From Pseudomonadota bacterium (GTDB taxonomy: Bacteria > Pseudomonadota > Alphaproteobacteria > Rhizobiales > Xanthobacteraceae), in contig JAFAGM010000015.1 of assembly GCA_023422775.1 (NCBI GenBank), positions 1 through 37,775 of the forward strand: a DNA stretch of 37,775 nt. The letters are read 5' to 3'. Both the position numbers and the translations under genes were made by a program. Positions 7,136 through 13,803 of this stretch are shown here, piece by piece (the stretch's first letter is position 1; every line of letters begins with the position of its first letter). The notes beneath the pieces are model-generated. The model had not been told where the DNA came from and did not search any database. It saw only the letters and a list, made by a program, of their open reading frames with translations.

Positions 7136-9535
7136 CTAGCCGCTGCCTTTCGCTACTCCATGAGGCCAGCTCCATTCTTGGATCTCGGGCATGTCCTCGC
7201 CGTGTTCGCGGACATAGCGATTGTGCTCGATCAGTCTATCGCGCAACTGCTGCCTGAAATGGGCGGCCGTAGTGCTTAGTCCCGGCACTCGATCGATCAC
7301 GTCGATAGCAAGATGAAAGCGATCCAGCCGGTTAAGCACGGCCATATCGAAGGGGGTGGTTGTCGTGCCTTCCTCCTCAAACCCGTGGACATGCATCTGT
7401 GCGTGGTTCACCCGCTTGTAAGTCAATCGATGGATCAAGTAGGGATAGCCGTGGTACGCGAAGATCACCGGCTTATCGCGGGTGAACATCCCCTCGAACT
7501 CTCGATCGTCCAGGCCGTGGGGATGCTGGCTTTTCGGCTGCAGCGTCATGAGATCGACGACGTTAACGACCCGGATCTTCAGATCCGGCAGTGCTTGTCG
7601 CAATAGATCGACCGCGGCAAGCGTCTCCAAGGTCGGCACGTCGCCGGCACAGGCCATCACCACGTCGGGTTCGCCTTCCTCGCTGTTGTTGCCCGCCCAG
7701 GTCCAGATGCCGATGCCGGCCGCACAATGCGTCGCAGCTTGATCCATGGTGAGCCATTGCGGCGCCGGCTGCTTGCCGGCAACAATCACGTTGATGCGGT
7801 CATAGGTCCGCAAGCAATGATCGACGACCCACAACAGGGAATTGGAGTCCGGCGCGAGGTAGATGCGGACGATATCCGCCTTCTTGTTGGCGACCAGATC
7901 GACAAAGCCCGGATCCTGGTGGCTGAAGCCATTGTGGTCCTGCCGCCAGACGTGCGAGGTCAGAAGATAGTTGAGCGACGCGACGGGGCGCCGCCAGGGC
8001 AGCGCGCGTGCGACCTTCAGCCATTTGGCGTGCTGGTTGAACATCGAGTCCACGATGTGGATGAAAGCTTCGTAGCAGGAAAACAGGCCGTGCCGGCCCG
8101 TCAGCAAATATCCTTCGAGCCAGCCCTGGCACAGATGTTCGCTCAAGACCTCCATCACCCGGCCATCATGGGCCAGGTGAACATCGTAAGGTTCGATATC
8201 TTCCATCCAGACGCGATCAGTTGCGTCGAATACCGCATCGAGGCGATTCGACGCGGTTTCGTCCGGGCCCATGATGCGGAAATTACGCGCTTCCATATTG
8301 AGCCGGACGACATCTCGCAGGAACTCACCGGCGACGCGTGTCGCTTCGGATCGCGAACCGCCGGGGCGCGGGACGTCGACGGCATGATCGTGGTAGTCGG
8401 GAAGCTTCAGTTCTCGCTTTAGCAGCCCGCCATTAGCATGCGGATTGGCGCCCATGCGCCGATCGCCGGTTGGCGCCAGCGCCTGCAGTTCCGGATGTAG
8501 CCGACCATCGGCATCGAATAATGTTTCCGGCCGATAGCTGCGCATCCATTGTTCCAGTAATTCCAGATGCTCTGGGTTGCCACGTGGGTTCGCGATCGGC
8601 ACCTGATGTGCACGCCAGAAACCTTCAACTTTCAGGCCATCGACTTCCTTGGGACCGGTCCAGCCCTTCGGGCTGCGCAGCACAATGACCGGCCATTTCG
8701 GGCGCGCGATCGTGCCGCCTTCGCGGGCGGCGCGCTGGATGCCGCCGATACGATCGAGCGCGGTCTCCAGCGTACCAGCCATCAGACGATGCATCGCTGC
8801 CGGTTCGTGGCCTTCAACGAAGAACGGCTCGTGACCGTAGCCGAGCAAGAGATGGCGCAGTTCCTCATCACTCAGCCGTCCGAGCACGGTTGGATTGGCG
8901 ATCTTGTAGCCGTTGAGATGCAGGATCGGCAGCACTGCCCCATCCGCTGCGGGGTTAAGAAATTTATTGGATTGCCAGGAGGCCGCAAGCGGCCCAGTCT
9001 CTGCTTCGCCGTCGCCGATGACGCACGCCACAATCAGGTCCGGGTTGTCCAGAGCCGCGCCATAGGCGTGCACCAGTGCATAGCCAAGTTCGCCGCCCTC
9101 GTGGATTGAGCCCGGAGTTTCGGGCGCGGCATGGCTCGGAACTCCACCCGGAAAGGAGAACTGGCGAAACAGCTTCGCGATCCCGTCGGTATCGCGGGTG
9201 ATGTCAGGATAAATTTCGCTGTAGGTTCCTTCTAGATAGGTATTCGCGACCATACCCGGACCGCCATGTCCCGGGCCGCATACATAGATCATGTTGAGAT
9301 CACGGGCCCGGATCAGCCGGTTAAGATGGACGTAAATAAAATTCAGTCCGGGGGTGGTACCCCAATGCCCGAGCAAACGGGGCTTGATGTCCTTGACCTG
9401 AAGCGGCTCGCGCAAGAGAGGATTGCCCAACAGATAGATTTGGCCCACGGAGAGGTAATTTGCCGCGCGCCAGTATCGGTCGATCAGGTCCACCTCCGAA
9501 TCGTCGGGGCGGTATTTTGACGACGTTTCCAGCAT
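7136..9535 (-). CDS. xfp: Phosphoketolase (xylulose-5-phosphate / fructose-6-phosphate)
   Basis: A 799-residue ThDP enzyme that splits xylulose 5-phosphate (and often fructose 6-phosphate) with phosphate to acetyl phosphate plus glyceraldehyde 3-phosphate (or erythrose 4-phosphate). Visible hallmarks are GHWGTTPGLNFIY near residue 57, GPGHGGPGMVANTYLEG at 87, the ThDP motif GDGEAETGPLA starting at 174, and HQDPGF in the pyrimidine domain. Length is normal. Three start codons (GTG 9544, ATG 9541, ATG 9535) follow one another; aaggag at 9544-9549 is spaced eight bases from ATG 9535, so I choose that one. No acetate kinase gene is adjacent. It sits among low-oxygen and stress genes, suggesting a role in quick acetyl-phosphate/ATP supply when respiration is limited (inference). 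Confidence 0.95.
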   Translation of the reverse strand: MLETSSKYRPDDSEVDLIDRYWRAANYLSVGQIYLLGNPLLREPLQVKDIKPRLLGHWGTTPGLNFIYVHLNRLIRARDLNMIYVCGPGHGGPGMVANTYLEGTYSEIYPDITRDTDGIAKLFRQFSFPGGVPSHAAPETPGSIHEGGELGYALVHAYGAALDNPDLIVACVIGDGEAETGPLAASWQSNKFLNPAADGAVLPILHLNGYKIANPTVLGRLSDEELRHLLLGYGHEPFFVEGHEPAAMHRLMAGTLETALDRIGGIQRAAREGGTIARPKWPVIVLRSPKGWTGPKEVDGLKVEGFWRAHQVPIANPRGNPEHLELLEQWMRSYRPETLFDADGRLHPELQALAPTGDRRMGANPHANGGLLKRELKLPDYHDHAVDVPRPGGSRSEATRVAGEFLRDVVRLNMEARNFRIMGPDETASNRLDAVFDATDRVWMEDIEPYDVHLAHDGRVMEVLSEHLCQGWLEGYLLTGRHGLFSCYEAFIHIVDSMFNQHAKWLKVARALPWRRPVASLNYLLTSHVWRQDHNGFSHQDPGFVDLVANKKADIVRIYLAPDSNSLLWVVDHCLRTYDRINVIVAGKQPAPQWLTMDQAATHCAAGIGIWTWAGNNSEEGEPDVVMACAGDVPTLETLAAVDLLRQALPDLKIRVVNVVDLMTLQPKSQHPHGLDDREFEGMFTRDKPVIFAYHGYPYLIHRLTYKRVNHAQMHVHGFEEEGTTTTPFDMAVLNRLDRFHLAIDVIDRVPGLSTTAAHFRQQLRDRLIEHNRYVREHGEDMPEIQEWSWPHGVAKGSG

Positions 9536-9734
9536 GGTCATCACTCCTTCGATGGCTGGAAGTTAGTGTACCCGCCGCCGGCGATGGCGCCCTCCACGGA
9601 TATCCGGATCGATCTCGCCCGGTCGATTGGTATCCGATATGCGGCTATCGAGCCTCTCCACTTCCACCGTGTCTAAACGTTACATTCTGCAAAATGGTCC
9701 AAGAGGGTGTCACGAGTGCGACATACGCGAACTT

Positions 9735-9760
9735 GGAACCGATGCATGATCCGAAACGTT
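9735..9760 (+). promoter_or_regulatory. EcfG-type promoter (GGAAC-N17-CGTT) before the CBS protein gene
   Basis: GGAAC at 9735-9739 and CGTT at 9757-9760 with a 17-base spacer match the EcfG consensus exactly. The predicted transcript start (about 9766-9768) is only a few bases before ATG 9773, so either the mRNA is nearly leaderless or the match is coincidental; the gtgagg at 9762-9767 would then be at the very 5' end. Confidence 0.5.
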
Positions 9761-9772
9761 AGTGAGGCAGCG

Positions 9773-10240
9773 ATGCTGACAACCGAAATTATGCGAAGTT
9801 CGTTCGCAAGCATCAGACCAACCACGTTGGTACTCGATGCCCTGCGTCTCCTGCTGGAGACCAATCAGGGTGGGTTGCCCGTGATCGACGATAGTGGCGC
9901 TCTGATCGGGATAATCTCGGAGGGCGATTTTCTCCATCGTCAGGAGTTGGGGGTTCACTGTCCTGAGGGATTCTGGTTCGAATGGTTGCTCGGAAGGGAG
10001 GAGGGCCATGCCGTCCGGGAGAAAATGCGTGCCTTGCGGATCGACGCTTTATTGACCCGAGACCCCGTATGCGTAGACGAAGCGTCAACCGTTGACGACA
10101 TCGTCGCCGAAATGGATGCGCACGAGATCGCTCAGGTGCTGGTGGTCCGCGCGGGGAAAGTTGTGGGCATCGTTGGCCGTACGCAATTGCTCGCCGCTCT
10201 GGAGCGATGCTTGGATTCTTCCGCCCCGCTCACCAGATAG
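9773..10240 (+). CDS. CBS-domain pair protein
   Basis: A 155-residue cytoplasmic protein made of two CBS motifs and little else. The first (residues about 5-60) reads TTEIMRSSFASIRPTTLVLDALRLLLETNQGGLPVIDDSGALIGIISEGDFL; the second (about 93-145) contains DPVCVDEASTVDDIVAEM and VVGIVGRTQLLAAL. CBS pairs bind adenosine nucleotides and sense energy state. Start at 9773 is chosen because the first motif begins directly there and gtgagg precedes it; an upstream open stretch to 9707 is out of character. It is divergent from xfp, and partners with USP-type proteins in many stress islands. Confidence 0.85.
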   Translation: MLTTEIMRSSFASIRPTTLVLDALRLLLETNQGGLPVIDDSGALIGIISEGDFLHRQELGVHCPEGFWFEWLLGREEGHAVREKMRALRIDALLTRDPVCVDEASTVDDIVAEMDAHEIAQVLVVRAGKVVGIVGRTQLLAALERCLDSSAPLTR

Positions 10241-10262
10241 ATGGGGTGGCGTGCATCGCGGT

Positions 10263-10439
10263 TTATCCCCGGAGCGTCTTCCGGCGCAGGCTCCAAAGCG
10301 CGGCCGTGACGACAGGACCGACAACCAGGAGCACGGCCACCAGAGTCTGGAGCACTCCAAAATTCAAGGCATCGCGCGCCACGAACAGTACAGTGATCGG
10401 CGCTGCGAGCATCAGAAGAAGGCGGACGATCCAGGCCAT
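10263..10439 (-). CDS. Small two-helix membrane protein, 58 residues
   Basis: This reading frame (ATG 10439 to TAA 10263-10265) is below usual size cut-offs. It encodes MAWIVRLLLMLAAPITVLFV, a short polar turn ARDALNFG, a second hydrophobic helix (about residues 29-49, LQTLVAVLLVVGPVVTAAL), then a basic tail SLRRKTLRG that fits the positive-inside rule. It begins two bases after the stop codon of the universal stress protein gene, so translation is probably coupled; no separate ribosome site is visible. No family recognised. Confidence 0.6.
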   Translation of the reverse strand: MAWIVRLLLMLAAPITVLFVARDALNFGVLQTLVAVLLVVGPVVTAALWSLRRKTLRG

Positions 10440-10441
10440 CG

Positions 10442-11281
10442 CTAGTGAGACATCAGCGTCGGCACGGTCATCGACCGCAGCATTTCGCGCGTAACGCCGC
10501 CAAGAACGGTTTCTTGCAAGCGCGAATGGCCGTAGCCTCCCATTACGAGTAAGTCGAGGCTTTCGTCCGCCGCGATTGATAACAAGCCAGGTTGAATGTC
10601 TGCTCGGCCTGCCATGAAGGACACGATCTTCGCCGGCAGGCCCGCCCGTGCGAGATGTCGGACCAGATGCTCGCTCGAGCTCTCGATTGGCGCCCTCTGT
10701 TCGTTCATGACGGTGATAACCGCGAGCGCGTCGGCCCGCCGAAGCAGCGGCAGCGCATCGCGCAATGCGCGTGCGGCAAGCCGGCTTCCGTCCCAGCAGA
10801 TTCCGATGCGTCTTGGCGTGAAGGCTCCGCGAAAAGTGTAGGGCATGAACAATATCGGGCCACCTGCCTGAAGCAGGATTTCCTGCGGAACGGTATTGTC
10901 GGGAGTCTCGCGATCGAAATCGGGTTGCAGGGCGACGGTGAGATCGTAGAGACGTGCCATTGCACCGGCGGTCGATGCCGCTTCGGCGGGCATGGCGATG
11001 AGCGCACGGCTCGAATAGGAGATGCCGGCGTTTCTGGCTTCCGCCTCAAAAACGCGCAGCGCAGCTTCGGCGCGCTCGCTCGCGCGTTGGGCTTCCTCTT
11101 CGAAAATCGCCGCGACGGCTGCGCCACCTTCAGCAACGACGGGGACGTTGGCGACAGTCTCATAGCCGACCGAGAATGCGTCGAGGTGGGCACAACAAGC
11201 GTGAGCCAGGGAAACCGAACCTTCGATGACCGGCCGTGGCGATCGCTCGGTAGGAATGTGCACGAGCAGATTCTTTATCAT
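10442..11281 (-). CDS. Universal stress protein, tandem UspA domains
   Basis: A 279-residue cytoplasmic protein with two UspA folds. The first begins MIKNLLVHIPTE; the second begins about residue 157 (RRIGICWDGSRLAARAL) and ends with the ATP-binding loop pattern GGYGHSRLQETVLGGVTREM and the terminal strand TVPTLMSH. The first domain has lost the glycine loop, which is common in tandem forms. Tandem Usp proteins are typical of hypoxia and stress regulons. It is the middle of a same-strand run: ferritin-like gene, DUF2892-like frame, this gene, then the 58-residue membrane protein. Confidence 0.9.
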   Translation of the reverse strand: MIKNLLVHIPTERSPRPVIEGSVSLAHACCAHLDAFSVGYETVANVPVVAEGGAAVAAIFEEEAQRASERAEAALRVFEAEARNAGISYSSRALIAMPAEAASTAGAMARLYDLTVALQPDFDRETPDNTVPQEILLQAGGPILFMPYTFRGAFTPRRIGICWDGSRLAARALRDALPLLRRADALAVITVMNEQRAPIESSSEHLVRHLARAGLPAKIVSFMAGRADIQPGLLSIAADESLDLLVMGGYGHSRLQETVLGGVTREMLRSMTVPTLMSH

Positions 11282-11320
11282 GGTCGCTTTCGATGTGCGC
11301 TGCCCGGAGGCAAAATCAAG

Positions 11321-11458
11321 TCAGGCGATCAAGCCGATTGCGGGTCGATATCCCGAAAATCCGGGAGCCGGTGTGCCATCCTTGACGATGTATGCGACGA
11401 GGGTGAGGCCGACGACAATACGAAGGAACTGATCGACGCGTCCGAGATTGCGGGTCAT
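11321..11458 (-). CDS. DUF2892-like small membrane protein, C-terminally short
   Basis: Forty-five residues (ATG 11458, TGA 11321-11323). The N-terminus MTRNLGRVDQFLRIVVGLTLVAYIV is the typical opening of DUF2892 (YgaP-like membrane) proteins, with one helix, then KDGTPAPGFSGYRPAIGLIA and a stop. Family members usually run to 60-70 residues with a second helix and a CPLY-type ending; here the stop falls at the beginning of that helix and I found no continuation in the other two frames. It is either a shortened functional form or a decayed gene. It lies 39 bases upstream of the universal stress protein gene on the same strand. Confidence 0.5.
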   Translation of the reverse strand: MTRNLGRVDQFLRIVVGLTLVAYIVKDGTPAPGFSGYRPAIGLIA

Positions 11459-11759
11459 GGTTCAAAATCTCTGGGTCCAAGCGCACCTTGACGCATGCCG
11501 CCCAGACGACGTTGATCTGCCTCAAACTTTGCGCTGCTTCCAGTCGAGAAAGGCCGATTTCCACCAAAGCTGGACGAGCGTTCGCATCGACGGTGCAGGC
11601 GTACTGGGCGAGGAATATTTTGCCCAGCGACGCGACATGCCGCAAGACAACGGCAAAAACGAAGAGCGAAGTTCACTGAACTTCGATCCGCAAGTTTTCG
11701 AAGCTCACAGACGATCGCGCCGCGATAGCGACTGTTGCTGCCAAGGGGGCCTGCGTATC
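11459..11759. other. About 300 bases without a convincing gene
   Basis: Between the DUF2892-like frame and the end of the ferritin-like gene. Open stretches exist on both strands (for example minus 11645 to 11316), but they have no ribosome site, no recognisable sequence and overlap the DUF2892 frame out of register. I see no strong hairpin or promoter here. Confidence 0.4.
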
Positions 11760-12641
11760 TCAAGCTATCGACCGAAGCCAGGCCAATCTGGCTATGGCCT
11801 TCATCGCCATGCGCTGCAACTGATCGACGCGGCCTTGATCGGCTGCGCGTTCCGCCTCCTGCAGGTAACCATCGGCCAAGGCCTCGGCCATGGCCAGGGC
11901 GTCGTGCTGCGCGATCTCGATTGGAAACTTTCCGACTCCGGTCGCCTCGTCAGCCATCCCAAGAGCTTCATCGCGAAGCTCGCGCAAGCGGTCCGCCGCA
12001 GCATCCCATGGATGGCGGTCGAGACTGTCCAGGCGCGCAGCGAGCCGAAGCTCCAAGGCCCGCGCATCCACCTGTTCCGGCACGTCTTCGGCGCCGGTTC
12101 GCGCCGGCTGATCGGATCTGGGCGCACGTTCGCGGTGGTAGGCGAGACGGCGTTCCTTGCGCAGGATCGCAACATGTCCGAGTTCCTCGCGAGCCATGGC
12201 CTCAGAGGCCGTCTTGACGGCTGGATCGTGCGCGAACGCCGCCATGTACGACCAGAACGCGAAGGCGCGCTCCTCATTCTGAACCGCCATGGCAAGCGCC
12301 TGATAGGGCGTGATCAGTTGCGATCCCTTGATTTCGGCGGTCGCATCCCTGTCGAACGTCTCCGGTGCCTGCCAGCGGACGAGGGCTGGATCCGGCAACT
12401 TGCCCAGACGCGATTGCGACCACCGGGCTACGCTGTCGACATGCTCGCGTTCGGCGGCGGCAAGCTCGGCGAAGACCGCTGCCAGGTTCCGCTTGCCTTG
12501 ATCCTGCATGGCGGTGGCGAGCTCGTCGTACTTGTTCGCCGCCTCCTGCTCCATTGCATTGGCAAGCGCGAACAGCTCCTCCAGCGAGTGCAGAGTTCCC
12601 TTGGGTTGATCCTTCAACAGCAATGTTCGCGACAGCAGCAT
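11760..12641 (-). CDS. Ferritin-like / rubrerythrin-domain di-iron protein
   Basis: A 293-residue protein whose first 160 residues form a four-helix ferritin-like bundle with the expected di-iron ligands: Glu31 or Glu33 in AMEQEAANKYDEL, E64-R-E-H67, Glu123/Glu124 in NEERAF, and E153-L-G-H156. The C-terminal 120 residues are another helical region with no clear metal ligands; there is no rubredoxin-type CxxC domain. The role could be peroxide or oxygen reduction, or iron handling. It heads the minus-strand run with the DUF2892-like protein and universal stress protein, downstream of the Crp/Fnr regulator on the same strand. Confidence 0.85.
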   Translation of the reverse strand: MLLSRTLLLKDQPKGTLHSLEELFALANAMEQEAANKYDELATAMQDQGKRNLAAVFAELAAAEREHVDSVARWSQSRLGKLPDPALVRWQAPETFDRDATAEIKGSQLITPYQALAMAVQNEERAFAFWSYMAAFAHDPAVKTASEAMAREELGHVAILRKERRLAYHRERAPRSDQPARTGAEDVPEQVDARALELRLAARLDSLDRHPWDAAADRLRELRDEALGMADEATGVGKFPIEIAQHDALAMAEALADGYLQEAERAADQGRVDQLQRMAMKAIARLAWLRSIA

Positions 12642-12732
12642 GAATCACCGTCCGATTGCTCATTTTGCTCCCCGGCGGCTTTCGCTCAAGCCAACCGCCA
12701 GATGATCTTATACCCGCTCGGGACTTGATGGT

Positions 12733-12746
12733 TTGCGCTCGCTCAA
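12733..12746. promoter_or_regulatory. Possible Crp/Fnr-type box, TTGCG-CTCG-CTCAA
   Basis: The 14-base sequence fits the TTG-N8-CAA frame of FNR/NnrR-type operators, with the half-site TTGCG known from NnrR boxes. It is about 90 bases upstream of the ferritin-like gene. The same bases overlap a six-base hairpin (gctcgc / gcgagc, 12737-12753), so the symmetry could have another cause. Confidence 0.3.
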
Positions 12747-12822
12747 AGCGAGCCCTGACTCGGCCGGAACTCAAAGAACAAATCACGCGACGGTGGCGAC
12801 ACATGGTCGCGGGCGCACCCGC

Positions 12823-13581
12823 TTAGTCGATGACCTGCTCGGCGATTCGGCGAAGGTCGGCAGGTTTTGAGATCGTCAGAGCCTGTCCGCGCGTGACCAA
12901 CAGGCCGCGCTTTTCCCAATTCGTCAGCGCGCGGCTGACCGAATAAAGCGTCGTCCCGGCGATATCCGCGATGTCCTTCCGTCGCAGCGGAAGCTCAATC
13001 GTCGTCCCGCCAGGACCATCTCTGCCGAATTGCCGAATCAGGCGGAGGATCGTGTGCGCTATGCGTCGCCGGACAGGTTGGGTAGAAAGCTCGCGGAGCC
13101 GCTCTTGCACCTCATGAAGACGGCGGCTGGTGAACTTGAGCGCATTGATCGCGATCTGCGGATGACGGTGCATCAGCTTGAGCAAATCGCTCTCGCTCCA
13201 GCTTACTTCGACCGAAGGTTCCATCGCATCCGCGTCCGCGGGATATCGGCGATTGGCGAAGGCCGCCGCAGCCCCGAACATTTCCCCGGGACCGATGAAT
13301 CTGAGGACGATGTGTGCGCCGTCGCTGCCCGATTGCGTGATGCGCACACTTCCTTCGAGAAGCGCGTGCGCCCGCACCCGAGGATCTCCCTGATCGAACA
13401 CCCGAGCATCTTTTCCGTAACCGAGCCGGCGGGCCGACCTTCGCGCGTCATCAAGAGCCGCTGCCGAAACGCCACGAAATAGTTCGATGTTCGAGATCTC
13501 TCGCCGGGAAACCGGCTGATGGGAACGGATCATCCTCGCCTTCAATTCGTCGCTTGAATCCGGTCGGCGCATGAACTGCAT
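12823..13581 (-). CDS. Crp/Fnr family transcriptional regulator, cysteine-free
   Basis: A 252-residue regulator: cyclic-nucleotide-binding-like beta roll (residues about 30-130), dimerisation helix (about 133-165), and a winged helix-turn-helix (RRKDIADIAGTTLYSVSRALTNWEKRGL, about 200-227). There is no cysteine at all, so it cannot hold the Fe-S cluster of FNR, and the cAMP pocket signature is absent; heme- or NO-based sensing as in Dnr/NnrR is possible. In the recognition helix Tyr213 stands where FNR and CRP have Glu, followed by the conserved Ser216-Arg217. It is transcribed divergently from nosR, which makes control of nitrous oxide respiration a reasonable inference. Confidence 0.9.
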   Translation of the reverse strand: MQFMRRPDSSDELKARMIRSHQPVSRREISNIELFRGVSAAALDDARRSARRLGYGKDARVFDQGDPRVRAHALLEGSVRITQSGSDGAHIVLRFIGPGEMFGAAAAFANRRYPADADAMEPSVEVSWSESDLLKLMHRHPQIAINALKFTSRRLHEVQERLRELSTQPVRRRIAHTILRLIRQFGRDGPGGTTIELPLRRKDIADIAGTTLYSVSRALTNWEKRGLLVTRGQALTISKPADLRRIAEQVID

Positions 13582-13626
13582 GATCGAAAAAGTTCCCCGT
13601 ATTTAAGCGGGAGGTCGGCTGCCGAG

Positions 13627-13642
13627 TTTGCTCCAGCGCAAA
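13627..13642. promoter_or_regulatory. Candidate operator between the Crp/Fnr gene and nosR
   Basis: tttgctccagcgcaaa is a near-perfect 16-base inverted repeat (five outer pairs match) and reads TTGCT-N4-CGCAA in FNR/NnrR register. It lies about 46 bases before the regulator gene's start and 45 bases before the first open codon of nosR, so one bound dimer could serve both directions. Confidence 0.5.
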
Positions 13643-13803
13643 TCCAACCGCTTTCGTTGTTGATAGATTGCCGGTGATTTCCAGGATTGGGAGCCACCCG
13701 TGATGGATACGTTCGCGAGCTCGAGCATGGAGCCGACGCGCGATGTGACGGCGAGCCGAACACGCGACCTCTCCGCGTCCGCTCCACGCTCGGAACGCCT
13801 GGC

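Noticed and set aside
11316..11645. Minus-strand frame of 109 codons overlapping the DUF2892-like gene
   Set aside because: No ribosome site, no recognisable sequence, and it overlaps a better frame out of register.
11448..12728. Plus-strand open frame of 426 codons opposite the ferritin-like gene
   Set aside because: The minus-strand protein has all di-iron ligands; the plus-strand product is compositional.
12737..12753. Hairpin gctcgc / gcgagc as a terminator of the Crp/Fnr gene
   Set aside because: Stem is only six pairs and there is no T-run on either strand; the Crp/Fnr-box reading is at least as good.
13582..13803. Classical FNR/FixK box TTGAT-N4-ATCAA upstream of nosR
   Set aside because: Not present by eye; only the TTGCT-N4-CGCAA variant is found.
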